DNA from: Diplocarpon mali
Taxonomy: Eukaryota; Ascomycota; Leotiomycetes; Helotiales; Drepanopezizaceae
DNA length: 64,000 bases
Assembly (NCBI GenBank): GCA_024741835.1
Contig: JAENRP010000054.1
Coordinates: 1 to 64,000 of the forward strand
Direction: 5' to 3'
A program made the position numbers and the translations under genes. Position 1 is the first letter of the stretch; every line of letters starts with the position of its first letter. A model generated the notes under the pieces. That model worked only from the letters and a program-made list of their open reading frames with translations, did not search any database and had not been told where the DNA came from. This document shows positions 1 to 12,900 of the stretch, piece after piece.

Positions 1-1859
1 GTAGGATTTATTAATTATATATACTATATAACTAGTATTACTATACCAATCGGATTTAAGGATCTTATAAAGATCGGCTTTTAAGATATAAGCATCTTTA
101 TTATAATTATCATCTGAATTATTAAAAGTGGATTTAAGTTTAGATAACCTACTATTATTATTAAAGGTATCTGCTAAAGTTTTAACTAAATAGCCTTTTC
201 CTTTGCCTTTCCTTAATAGTTGCGGCCTTTAGTAGGATAAGGGTAGTTTGCTTCTTAACTTCTACTTCGATTGCTTCTTAATATTAAAGCTAGCGACTAT
301 ATTAATCAATTGCCTTTTAACTTTACAATTAGTAATATTATAAGTACTATTATAAAAGTAGCATCCCTAATGAGCTCAAAGGCTTGTCCTGCGCTCCTTC
401 CTCTTCTTAGGCTTATTATTGCCTTATAATGCAGCATTTGCCGACTTAAAGCGTCCTTTAAGGTCTTATTTAATAGTTCGAAGGAGGTCGATCTTCTTAT
501 AAATCTTAAGGTTAGGTTAGATAAGAAGAGATTATTTTATAATAGCGAACTTAAAAGGAAGGCTATTAAGTAGGAAACTAAAAAGCTAAGTTTCCTTAAA
601 AGTTATAGCTATCCTAGGATCTGCGGCTCTTACTCTTCTTTTCGCTTTACGTAGTATAGACTAGGTAGAGTCTATATTTATATCTATATCCTTGCTATCT
701 TTATCTTTTCTATATTAAAATGAAGTAATCTACTATAGTAGATGCTAGGTATTAAAGGTAGTTATTTAAGAGTATTTTACTTTTAATATATCCTATCTTA
801 TCTTCGCATTATTATAAACTCGAATAAAATCTCGGTCTTTATCGCTTAAACCTCTATTGATCTTAAGCTTATATTTGGCTAAGGCTAGCCTATACTCCTT
901 CTCCTTTTCTATATTTAAAATCTGCCTTTAGGATTCTCAGTTATTATCTACTAAAGCTCTTAAGCTAAGCTTATTTAATATATTTAGCAAATCCTTAGCA
1001 GTTATATTAGCTATTAAAGTGGAAGTAGACGAATCGGTAAAAGGAGTATAAGGGGCTATTCTCGCGTATTTAATAAGTGTCTTTTAAATCGCTATTTCGA
1101 TGCCTTTACTTTCGAAGTAAAGCTCTAAATTATCGAACTATTATTGCTAGTTCTTTTAAGAGAGTTAGAGGTCTTTAAGCTTAGTATTTCGATCGGAATC
1201 GGATGCTATTGCTATTTTAAATAGAATTGCATTTAAAATCAAATAAATTAAATGGTTAAGGGTACTCTTCCTATTGAAAAGTTGAAATGATTAAATAGTA
1301 GGTATTATAGAAGTATTAAATAGAAAGGAAGTCCTCTTATCGAAAAGGGTTTTTAGGCTATAACGCAGGGAATCATACCTCTTATGAAATATAGTAAAGT
1401 AAGGAATCATACCTCTTATAGTACTAAAGGGGTTATAAAGCAAGGAATCATACCTCTTATAATATAGGTTAGCTAAATAGGGAATCATACCTCCTATTTG
1501 CCGATTGCTCGCCTTTTACTATAAGTCTTATTCAACTTCCTACTAACAGTTACAGCGCAAGTGCTTTCTAAGGGAAGTTAATAATCTATTATCAGTCTAT
1601 CTAAGGCTTATAACTTATTAAGCTTAAATAAGTCGGCGCAATAGGTAATAGAAACTTCTAGAGGTCGATAGTTGATATATTAATAAGAGTTAGGGAAGGA
1701 AGGTTACCCCTTTCTTCCCTTTAGCTATATATGTGTCAATATCCTACTGACTAAGCAGTAGGGTCATATGATAATACATCAGAGTAATAGCTATATCACC
1801 CATCTCAATATTTATTTATATTTTTAGATTTGTTTGCCAACCTATTTCGCATCTGGCCT
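1..1859. repeat. RIP-degraded AT-rich sequence, origin undetermined
   Basis: This stretch is AT-rich, poor in CpA/TpG and full of stop codons in all frames. It lies just downstream (in minus orientation) of an integrase remnant, so part of it should be the 3' end and possibly the LTR of that gypsy element. A purine-rich run followed by TG in minus orientation near 1797 could be the polypurine tract and LTR start, but I could not match it to a second copy. The left part could belong to another element cut by the window edge. No coding gene is supported. Confidence 0.6.
1369..1497. repeat. Four spaced copies of a 17-bp motif
   Basis: The motif ggaatcatacctcttat occurs at 1369, 1403 and 1444, with a one-base variant at 1481 (cctcctat ending). 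The copies are 34, 41 and 37 bases apart, with unrelated AT-rich spacers. They lie inside RIP-degraded DNA, and the motif is better preserved than its surroundings. This is what I see; the function is unknown. It may be an internal repeat of an LTR or an untranslated region of the gypsy element whose integrase lies to the right. Confidence 0.85.
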
Positions 1860-2971
1860 ATCATCTTCCAAGTGATTATAATTATCTATACCGCTTTCCT
1901 AAGCCTTCAGCTAAGCTTATAGGTTTTAAGGTAGTCCTAGCTTCGTAGGATTAGCCTAATAAAAGTCGCGAATCTTATATAAGGACCCTGCAAAATTTAA
2001 TGCGTAATACTAACCTAAATCGGGGTTATAACTAGTCTATTTAACCTAGTACTTTAGTTTCCCTTAAGATAGGCGTATACTTAGTATCTTAGACACTTTA
2101 TATTCTTTTTACCTAGCGATCTTTTCTATAATAGGCCAGGGTTGTTCCTAACCTAGCAAAGGGTTCTGCAGGTCTTTAAATAGTAGCTCTAGCGCAAAGA
2201 TATCATATATTATAGAACCTATAGGCAGCTTGATCTAATATGAATTGCCTACCTTCTTAAGAACCTTAAAAGGGCTATCCTATTAATTAGCCAGTTTCCT
2301 ACTAAGATGGTAGTTCTTAAGATTTTTTATTAAAAGGTAAACTATATCTTTAGGTTTCTAATCAATCTCCTTTTAGTATTGATTCATAGACTTACACATT
2401 TTCTCTTAAGCGCATTCTATATTGCCTTTCGCTACTTCTTAAGCTGCGTATATCCTTTCTACTATAAGCCTAGCCTTTGCTTAGTTCAATTTCTCCTATA
2501 GGCTAGACGTTTTTAGTAAGATCTAGTCTTAACTTGTCTAAGGCGCAACTCTATATCTAAGCTAATATAGGGTTATACCAATTGAAACGTAAAGGAGAGT
2601 CGATTGCGCATAATCTATTAATAGAATCAATTCACTCTAATTATCTTAATAGTAATTAACAAAAGGCTATAGCCTTAAATTAATATACTTATTTATAATC
2701 TCCGTTTGGCCGTCAGTCTCCTTATAGTACGCTATAAAGAGTTTAATCTTAATACTAATAATACGGCAGAACTCTCTTTAAAATGAGGAGACGAATTAGG
2801 GGCCTCGGTTGGAGGTAATTGTTTCTAAAGTATGGCCGAATCAATATATCTATTAAACGAACAATCGGGCAGTTCCTCGAGCGTTGATATCTTTATAATA
2901 AAGGATCGTAACAGCGCTCTTACTAAGTCGGTCTATAAAAACCAGGATTCGATCAAAACCGTGCTTATTAG
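1860..2971 (-). mobile_element. Gypsy element 2, integrase remnant (left part of interrupted element)
   Basis: On the minus strand this part translates, with many stops, into the C-terminal half of a Ty3/gypsy integrase. A stretch resembling LVFIDRLSKS is followed by RGPQFVS-like residues of the DDE core, then a YKETDGQTEIIN-like motif at about 2697-2721 (family consensus YHPQTDGQTE) and a PFVNYY/WSEL-like segment. The frame is broken throughout by TAA/TAG, as expected of RIP. It is separated from its reverse transcriptase half (9980-14471) by a 7-kb insertion. The 74-codon open frame on the plus strand at 2832 is a by-product of this sequence. It has no function now. Confidence 0.8.
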
Positions 2972-3226
2972 TGTTACGACTCGCTCTCGAGCGTACAGAA
3001 GGCGAGAATCGAATGACGCTAACTGTATTGCCTTAAGAGGTACGCTATATAATTGAGAAGAAAAGATGAAGAAGAAGAGAAAGTCTTTAGTAAAGCTCCT
3101 TTAGAATAAGTATAGGTGCTTTATTAGCGTGCACGTAATTTAGCTACCTTGCTACCTTAGCAGGCATCTGACTTTATGCACTTAACTAATACGTAATATA
3201 ACTGTATATATAATATAGCTATAATA
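2972..3226 (-). repeat. 3' LTR of element 1
   Basis: This 255-bp LTR begins tgttacga and ends ctataata on the plus strand. It matches 9725-9979 along its full length; the differences I see are mostly C/T and G/A. It is the 3' LTR because the polypurine tract lies on its inner side in minus orientation. It is the more heavily mutated of the two copies. Confidence 0.88.
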
Positions 3227-6200
3227 CTACCTCCCCCCTTTGAAAAACTACGCTTGCGCAGTTGTATCTATAGGCGTATTATCCTCTAGGTCCTTATAAT
3301 CGTTAACTCTATTATTATATAACCTAAGCTAGCTTAATAGCGCCCTTAGTAGCCCCTTAGCTTAAGGGTTTTTTAAATAGAAGTCTTAAATAGCATATAG
3401 CGCTATTATAGCATTAGAGTATAGGTACTATTCGAGGTCTTTATTAGCTCCTTTCCACTTAATCTAATATTTAAGCTTTTTAGCTTAAATACAAGATCCA
3501 ATTATTTCTTTTATCTCCTATTCCTTTTATTCTAGTAATACTTTAATTAGAGCTAGAGGTTCCTAAGCTTAGCTTAGCAAAGGGTTAGGAATGTATTTTC
3601 GCAATAAGTAGGAGTGGAATATAGAGTAGATCGAATAGAGTGAATCAGGCAATTGTAGCTTCTAGCTTTCTCCTAGCTTTTCTAGTACTTTTACTAAGTT
3701 ATACTACTTATCGGAGAGCTTTCGGCTCGGCCGGTCCAGTTTCCAATTTTTAATACTAATTAGCATATTATCTCCTATAGTCCAATCAACTGGCTAGCGA
3801 TAGAGATCTGTAAGCTATTTCATTTTAGCTTATTATACTTAAAGAGACGATTGAGCGAATTGGACTACTTTTTAAGCTCTAATAGCTATATAAAGCGCCG
3901 TTTTACGATTTACTCTCTCGTTTACTATCTATAGAGGTTCTAAGTTAATTAAATTCTAAGAGGAGCGAGCTTTATAGCTATTTAGCACTTAGAAAGGGGA
4001 AATTTGCCTTAGGGATTCATAAGGCAAGGTCAATTGGGTAATATCTATCAAAGGTAAGAGACAACTCTAATTATCTTAATAGTATAAGCAAAACGGTCTA
4101 AGGCATTGTTTTAAGTACTGGTTTATAATCTCAGTTTAGCTATCGACGTTAGGGTTATAAGCTATAGTTAGCTTGACCTTTATACCTAGTATCTAATAGA
4201 GTTCTTTTTAAAAGGAAGAGACGAATTAAGTGCCTCTATTTGATAGAATCGAATTAGGCATACTAAAATAGCATATCTAGTGAATTAAAAATAACTCTAT
4301 AAGGCCTTTTGCATCGATCGAATTATAGTATAGAACTAAAACTGCCTTCTTTAATAACCTATCGATAATTACAAAGGCAAAATTATAACCGAGTTCATTA
4401 AGCGAAAGCTCTATAAAATCTATTATCAAGTGTTAGTAAGCTCGTTTAGGAATTAGCAAGGGTTATAAGAAACCTAGGGTCTTATTATAATGAGCTTTCA
4501 TTCTTAAATAATAACAGTTCTAGATATAAGTACTGATATTACTACTAAGACTTTTCTAATAGTATTTTCTTCCTATTAGAAGCCTTATTTTCCCGATTCC
4601 AGCATATACGACGCAAGGTTGCTTATATATATAATAAATCAAGGCTATTCGCAGTTCAAGAGGTTAAGATAGTATAATAAGTCTACCTTAGAAGAAGAGT
4701 TTACCTTAGCTAAGTTTATAATCAAGGCTATAGCTCTACGCCTTATCTTAGAACTTCTATAGCTTAAGGGAGGTCTTATTAGCTTAAATGACCTTATCGA
4801 TAATATAATAGCTTGCTATATCATACTCGACCTTAGATATTAGGTCAGCAGGTGCCTCTATTAGTGCGATTAGCACAGTTATTACTTATAGGCCAGGCCT
4901 AGGAGTAGAAACGACCTACGCTAAAGTCACTCGTAGGCTAGGCCTAAGAGTAGAATCGCCTTTAGTAGCGAGTACTTCTATAGAAAGCTTATCATTAGGT
5001 AAGAGCTGCTAATAGCGTAAAGCTCGTTTCTTAGCCTTAAGAGAGGTCAGCTCCTAATCTTAATATAAGAGTGTATTAGCTAGCGTATTTATTATACCTA
5101 TTCAGTATATGATAAGGAAGTTGAAATTAGCGAAGAACTCCGCCTAGCAAGCCTACTGGGCTATTAAGTCCTTAGTTATTATAAAGTACTTAAGGGCCTT
5201 ATAATCTATATATATATATACTATTTTCTAGGCCTTAAGTAGCTCTGCCTTATACTAGTAGAATGATCTAAAAATCGCTAAGAGCTCCTTATTATAAATA
5301 GGGTAATTCAGCTTGGCATCATTTATCGTCTTTAAAAAGTATCCAATTGGGTAGTAGTTCTTGTCTTCTTAAAGTTAGGAGAGTATGCTAGCGACTATAC
5401 CGTTAGAGGCGTCAGTCTTAAGCCTTATCTGCTTCTAAAGGTAATAGTAGTATAAAATTAAAGTCGTTTAAAGCCTTAAGCGCAGAGCTTTCTAAGCTTC
5501 TTTATAAGCGTTATTAAAATCAAAAGGAACATTTCCTATAAGAGCTATTAAAGGTCGGCAGATACAACTATAGCCTTAAATAAACCTTCGATAGAAGTTA
5601 TAAAACCCTAGGAAGCTCTATATACTATATATATTCTTAGTGTATTTCCACTCTTAAATGACTAAGACCTTATTAAGGTCTACTTCAATTCTATAAACTC
5701 CGATAATAAACCTTAGGAACCTAGTCTTAATAACCTTAAATTCGCTTTTCTTAATATCTACTTAAAGGCTATAGCGTTAAAGAATTCCTAAGATCTTCTT
5801 AATATAAATCTTATAGTTAAGGGAGTTTTCTAAGTAGATTAGAATATTATCTAAGTAGGTAGAATAGAAATCGTTAAGGTACTTAAGGAGAATATTATTA
5901 ATAAACCTTTAAAAGGTAGCAGGCCTATTTATTAGCCTAAATGGCAAAACCTTATACTTATAAGTCTTATAGTATATGCGAAAGGTAGTTAGGTCCTTAG
6001 CGTTAGCTAATATGCGAATATGGTAGAAGGCTTATTATATATCGATTTTTATAAAAATACAAGCTTTCGATATGCGTGCTATTATCTTATTAATAAGGGG
6101 AATTGGGTAAGGGTCTTTCTTTATTAAGGCATTCAATTTCTAATAGTTAATATATAAACGTAAGGAGCCATTAGCTTTTTTAATAAAGAGGATTAGAGCT

Positions 6201-9200
6201 ACCTAAGAGGAACTCAAAGCTTTAATAAATCCTTTATATAGGTTCTTAAGAATATAGCTCTTGACCTTTAAGAGCTATTTATCAATAAGGCAGTAGAAGG
6301 GTTCGATTATTAAGTTATTCTCACTTATTAGCTCGATTTTATAATTTACCCTTAGCCTAAGTTCCAGCAGTTAGTCAAAGGCCTAACGACTAAAGACGTT
6401 CTTAAACTTAGCATACTAAAGCAGGAGCTTCTAATCTATTAGCTTATCATTACTCTTATACTTAGCTTACAGCGCTGAACTAAGGCTAAGGGAGCTAATT
6501 TTAGCTTACTTAACTAATTCTTAGCAATTGATTTTTTAATCTAAATTATAAATAGAGCTTATAAATATAAACTCTTTAAGCGCTAGTTCTTAAGTTTATA
6601 TAACTTATCTTACCCTAGTTGTAAAGCAGTAGTAAAGGGCGCCGATTGCTAAGGCTAAGATTAGGCTAATCTAGCAAGCCAGCTTTAAAGTAGCGTTCCT
6701 CTTTATTAAAAGAAGAAGCAAGGGGTCTAATACTTTTAGCAAGGCCTTCTTTATATAATTCAGATCTCTTTTCAAGTCTTTAAAGAAACTACTATCCTTA
6801 GGTCTATAAGAGGCTATAAGAGTAGGAATCGAATTAGCAGGTTTCACTTATAAGCTAGGACTAGGAGTAGAATTCGAGTTCGCAGATTTTACTCGCAGGC
6901 CAGAACTAGAAGTAGAATCTGGGGCATTAGTGCTTACTAGCACTAAGAGCTAGGCTTAGGCCATTCTAAGGTCTTTATCCTCAGCGTCCATTATAACAGC
7001 TCGACAATCGATATCTTACTAGGCCATTAAGGGTTTTATTAGCTATAAGAGATCGATTAGTACGCGTCGATTAAAGTAAGAGATAATAGGCATATCCTTA
7101 GGCTAAGAGATGCTATTTTTTCCCCTTCTATAGGACTATTTAAGGTTATAGTGCTCTAGGAACTTCCTACTAATCAAAACGTCAATTGCTCTTAAGCTTA
7201 TGATTAGGAAAGGGAAGTTTATTTATCGCCTATTAATTATAAGTATAAGTAAGATAGCGAATTAAATAGTTTCTCCCTCAAGGCTATTATAGCTAATAGG
7301 AGTAATCGGTTTAGGCAGTTTAATGAACTTCACCTTAAGTCTTTAGAAGAGCTAGTATACTAAAGACGTTTTAATAATACTGAAAATATTAGCTCTGCTA
7401 TTAATATAAGCAACTGTTTTAATAAATGATCCATTTTAAGCTAGTTCTATAGGAATTAAGAACTGGCGGCCGCCTATTAATAGGTAAGAATCAAAATCCA
7501 AGTCTTTTTACAAATTATAACCTATGCTATAGTAGGAGTCTTTACTATAGCTTAGCAGTTTCTCAATAGCAGGTTGTTTTCTATCTCAACTTCAGCTATT
7601 ATAAACTCGCCTTGCTTCTTTAACTTTAGGCAATCCATCATATAATGACTAAGGGCTCTATAGTTATAATAAAGACTAGATAATAGCTTCAGGCTGGCAG
7701 ACCTTTCTCAATGAGTCGCTAGCGAAGGGGAATAAGTATAAGGAGCTAAGGAGGTAGCTATAGCAGTAGGTCTCTATAACTCCCTTTTTAGTATACTAGG
7801 GACGCAGTCCTTCAAAGGAGAGAACGCAATAGCAAGGGCGACTTATTAAGCGTTATAAGTCTCTTCTTACTTAATATTACAGGCCTCGCGATCCGCAATA
7901 GCTAAGAACTCATTTAAAGTAGTATAATCATTATTCATTTTATACTTCTCTACTCAAAGGTCGTTCTTTAAAGCTAAAGAGACCTTTTTATAAACATTAT
8001 CAAACTAGCGAGACTAATCGATCTTTCTAACTATAGTAAGGGTAACAAACTTAAATCGAAACTTATTATATAATAATAAACCTATAATTAGCCTACTATA
8101 TTTAAGCTTAGCAGACTAAATGTAGTTATAATTAAAGAACCTCTAATCTAAGACCTTAAGGACATTAATAGTATATATGAACTTACTAATAAAGATAGGA
8201 TCTATATATTATAGGATTAGGTTCTAAGCTTTACCTATTATACACTTAAAGTAGGTAGTGATCTAGTCCTCTTTTAAAGTGAAGTTGCCTAAGTACTCTT
8301 AAATAAATACCTTTATAGCTATCTTTTAAGTGTTATAGGTGATTTTACCTTAATGATTGCTAAAATGGGTTTAAAGGTACTTAATTCAATAGGGGTTAAC
8401 GGCTAAGACTAAAGGTCTAATATTCAAAAGGTAGTAGTCTAAGGGAGGTAGCAAGTCGGTAGTAAAGGACCGAGTATTCTAAGGGCTAGCACTTAAGGAA
8501 AAAAGGGCAGTAGTATTATTTTAAAGAGCAGCGGCTATAGCAGCGCTAATAAGGTTCGCGATTTCAGCCTACTAGGCAGCTGAGAAGAGAGGGGCTAATA
8601 TAGTAAGGGTAGACGTTAATTCTTCCTTAACTTCAATCGATAAAAGGGGAGTATTTCGAAAATCCACTTGCAGTCTAAGCCTAAGAGTAAAATCGGTACT
8701 AAGGGAGGTTTCTTCTTAAGTAGGCTTAAGAGAGGGAATATCTCTAAGACTAGGGTTAGTAGTAAGGCCTATAGAACTAGAACTAGTAGCAGTAAGGCCT
8801 ATAGAACTAGTGGCAGTAAGGCCTAGTAGTAGAGGTGCAGTTAACCTTTCACTTCTCCTAAGTGGTATAAGATTAAAGGTTATAAGTACTAACTCTTTCT
8901 ATATTATCTAGTTTAATCTAAAGGGACCTAATGCTAAATAGTGACCTATTTAAAAAGGGGAAGATTAGTATAGGCAAAACTATATACATTCTTAAAGCCT
9001 TCTAATAGAGTATATATTAAGGTATTATAAGTTTATAAATCTTAAGAAAGAAGGTTTTACTTTAGGATTACTTCTCTTTACCAATTAGGAGTTGCAATAA
9101 GGTTGCTTAAGAGTGCAGTGCAAATCTAGGGAAGTAGGGTCCGGGGATCTAAAGCTTATCACTCTACTAAAGTTGACCTAGTCTTTAATAGTATAATATA

Positions 9201-9724
9201 ACCTACTAAGGCTAACCAAGTCTCTATATATATATATAAGTATAAGTTCCCTAGTTTTATACCTAAGTATTCGAAGGAAGGAGTAAGAAGCTTCGAAGAG
9301 TATAAGGAGAGTTATTAACAAGTATATTATTAATAAAAAAGAGTAGTATAGAGTTATTTATAAGGGAGGAAGAAAGTTAAGAAGAGAAAAGCTATTATAC
9401 TACTCTAAGCAGCAGCCTATGCTAGCGAAGCGAGGGTATAGTAAATAAAATTTTTTCGAATTGAAATTAAAGGTAAATCTCTATTTGCTAAATAAAGGAG
9501 GTAAGAGGTCGAAAAAATAAGCTAATCTTATATTTAAAGGTCATTTTTCAGCTTTCTCTAAAAACTAGATTAGTAAGATCTAGGCGCTATATATAAGTTG
9601 CTTAAGGCAATTCGTAGTAGAAGTCGAGATCGAAAGATCGAGTTGCTTAAGGCAGTTCGAAATGATAATTCTAAAGGTAGTAGATATCAAGCTTCTTAGC
9701 AGAGGTTAAGTAGATCTTTTCTTA

Positions 9725-9979
9725 TATTACAACTCGCTCTTAAGCGTATAAAAGGCGAGAATCGAATAATGCTGACTATATTGCCTTAAGAGGTATGCTA
9801 TATAATTAAGAAGAAAAGATGAAGAAGAAGAGAGAGTCTTTAGTAGAGCTCCTCTAGAATAAGTACAGGTGCTTCACTAGCGTATACGTGATCTAGCCAC
9901 CTTGCTACCTTAGCGGGCACCTGACTTCGTGCACCTGACTAACACGTGACATAACCGTGTATGTAATGCGGCCGTAATA
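9725..9979 (-). repeat. 5' LTR of element 1
   Basis: This 255-bp partner of 2972-3226 runs from tattacaact to gccgtaata on the plus strand. Its last 120 bases or so (about 9860-9979) keep many CpA/TpG dinucleotides that read TpA in the left copy, so this end largely escaped RIP. The original termini were probably TGTTACG...CGTAACA in element sense. Confidence 0.88.
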
Positions 9980-12900
9980 ATCAGGAGGGAAATCCTTAAA
10001 ATCTATATACAAGTGCTGTATAGGATAGTTAGGAATAGGGAGAGGCTGCAAGAGGCCTTATTATTTAATTATCTTTAAATATAAGAATTGATAAGGTCTG
10101 CAGTTTGCAACGAATCTTTTATAGTCTAAACCTATCCTAACCTAGTAGTACTTAAGAGCGAGTAGCTAGTAGGTCTTCAAGCTACTAAGGTGCGCGCTTA
10201 AAGGTTGGTTATAAGCTTCTTAAATTAGATAAGTGCATAAGGGAGTATTACAATATATATAGAGACGCTCTTTAAAGTAAAGTAATCCGTCTTTTAAAGA
10301 GTAGTTCTTAAGGAGGTTAGTGCAAATCTCTTAAAAGGATTTGCAATTATCTTAATAAAGCTTCTTAATCAAATTAAAGGAATCCTCAAGTCGATTCGGA
10401 ATCGAATTGAGAGTATCGGTTAATATTAGGGCAAGGGTGCCTTTAGCAGATTTAGCGAGAAATTTTTCAGCTAGTTTAGTATTAATTCGAGGGTCTAACT
10501 AGGCTAGGGAAATCAGAACCTAAGATCGGCTATCTAGCTTTACTTATTTATAAATTGGCATATCCTACTCTTAGTAGTTAAAAATATTAGCCTTCTAATT
10601 GTCTTTACTTAAGGTATATATAATTCGAAAATTAAAGTCAGATAAGAATTCTATCTATTAGCACTATTTCGCAGTTAGAACCTTAGTAGTTATAAAGTAC
10701 TTAAGGGAGCAGTGATCTAAGTAAATATCAACTCGCTCCTTAAGTAATATAAGCTTAGGTCTCTATTTATAATAGGATTCTACGATAGTAAAGAGTTCCT
10801 TATTATATATTTCCTAATTAGGTTTATAGCTAAAGAGTATATGCAAATAGAAGCCAATTAGGTACTATTGCTTATTAGAGTATTGCTAAGAAAGTACTTT
10901 AGCGATAATGCTATTAAAAGCATCAGTTTCTAGCTTTATAAGTAAGTCGGGGTTAAAATAGTAAATCTACTGAATCGAAAGCAGCTATTTGCAAAGCTCT
11001 TTAAAAGCGATTCAGCACTCTTCTATCCAATTCTAAAGTACTATTAGTTAGGTTAAAATAGAAAGGGGTTTAGCAATTAGCCTAAAGTTGCAAATAAATT
11101 ATTAATAGAACCTGCAAAATCCTAGGTAAGACTTTACTCTAATAACAGTTTCTAAGTACTTCTAATTGCGCAATAGTTCGACCTTTTCAAAGTCCGATTT
11201 AATCTTAGTTATTATTAAAATATATTTAAGATATTAAGTTCGAGTAATATAAAACTCGCACTTCTTAATATCTACTTAAAGGCTAGCCTTTAAGAGTCGT
11301 TTTAGCACCTTTTCGATATAACCCTAATGCTCTTTAATATTCTTAAAGTAAATTAAAATATCATTTAAGTATATTATATAAAAATCATTTAAGTAATTTA
11401 AAAGAATATTATTTATATACTGCTAGTAAATACTAGGTCTATTATAGAGGCCGAATAAGAGAACCTTGCATTTATAGGATTTATACCTTATTCGAAAGGT
11501 AGTATATTCCTCTAATTTAGGGTCTATTTGTATTCGATTGAAAGCGGCTTAAATATCTAGTTTTATAAAAATCTTAGCTTTAGATACTCGCCTTAAGAGC
11601 TCGTCTATCCTTAAAATCAGGTAAGCGTCCTTTTGAGTTAGTGCGTTTAGCTTCCAGTAGTCTATGCAAAATCGGAGGCTACTATCGGCCTTCTTTACAA
11701 ATAGCACTAGCGAAGCAAAGGGGCTAGTACTTATCTTAATAAAGCCTTTATTTAAATTCTCGAGTAAGTATTCCTTTATAACCTTAAGCTCTTTAATTAA
11801 TTAATAGTAAAGGGGCGAATAGGCATTAGGCAAAGGCCCTTCTAGCTATATCTTATAATTATAGTACTAATAGGGAGAGAGGGTATCTGCATCCCTTTTT
11901 AAAAAGGCTTATCTTAAAGATCGGTACTATTTTAGGAGTCGATTGTTAATTAGCTTTTTAATATTAGGACTCTTAAGCTTATATCTTTCCTTTAGAATCC
12001 TATCTACTTTATAAATACTAGTTTAAAAGAACTCAGTCTCTTTACGCTTTATATTATAATAAAAGGCATTAGTACTAATTTCGCAAATAAGAACTATAGC
12101 TTTAGGGCATTTGCAAATAGGGTCAGAATATAGTCGATTTGTATTAGGCGGTATTCCTAGATCTGGCTTAATCAAAGGCAAGGGCGCTGGCCTAGTGATA
12201 ATAATAAGGATCTTGCGCCTAGCTAGGACTATTAAATTAACGCAAGACTATCTTCTATTAATCTATCGAGCTTTATCTATAGCTATTTCCTATTCTTTAC
12301 AATTAATATCAGCTTGATAATCAGATCGGATCTAAAGTCCTTTAAAAGGGGGAAAACAAATAACGATTTCCTTTGCAAATTAGGGAGATAGGGGATAATA
12401 TAAAGGCCATATAAATCGGTTTTCCTTTAGGTCAAGTTTAAGTCTAAATCGGCGTATCCATTTGATTCTAATAATAGCGTCGCGCTAGCCTAGGTTAAGA
12501 ATAACCTAAAGGCAGTTATAAATACGCCTTCTATCAATTATTAAGTGAAAGCGCATATAATGCATAGCTTGCGCGCGAATAGTATTCTAAAATCTATAGA
12601 TAAGAATAAAGGCTAAAAGAGGAAGAATTTTAAAGCTAGTCGCTTTTAAAAGATATATAAAAAAGGAACGATTTAAAAAAAGGTAACTAAGGGCTTTAGT
12701 ATCTACTAAAGCTAATAATAATACTCTAAGTCCATTTATACTAATAGTATAAGAGGTTAGGAATTGCTTCCCTCCTATTAAAGAGTTAAGATCTAGCTTT
12801 AATAAGTCGTACTTTCGCAAGCCTAAGTAGGAGTCTTTTCCTAGGCCTCTTTGTTTTTCTAATCTTCCTTTATTTCGACCCTATTCTTAATTAAGTCTAA

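Larger units (their letters stand above)
2972..9979 (-). mobile_element. Full-length RIP-mutated Ty3/gypsy LTR retrotransposon (element 1)
   Basis: Two 255-bp direct repeats (2972-3226 and 9725-9979) bound an internal region read on the minus strand. Flanking bases are attag (2967-2971) and atcag (9980-9984), a 5-bp target duplication differing by one C-to-T change. A polypurine tract in minus sense lies next to the left LTR (3229-3242), which fixes the orientation. Internal landmarks in element order are a gag-like zinc-knuckle relic at about 7640-7690 (its cysteines partly read as tyrosine), reverse transcriptase at about 5700-6200 with its YxDD box read as YLDN at 5846-5857, and an integrase TAYNPN..TEIIN motif at about 4119-4170. 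All frames are riddled with stops, so the copy is dead. Confidence 0.88.

Noticed and set aside
1291..1488. 65-codon minus-strand frame with repeated RYDS/GMIPY pieces
   Set aside because: Its repetitive look comes from the four 17-bp motif copies; no family, start context or flanking gene structure supports it.
2832..3056. 74-codon plus-strand open frame
   Set aside because: It crosses the integrase remnant and the LTR border of element 1 on the opposite strand, so it is a chance frame in transposon DNA.
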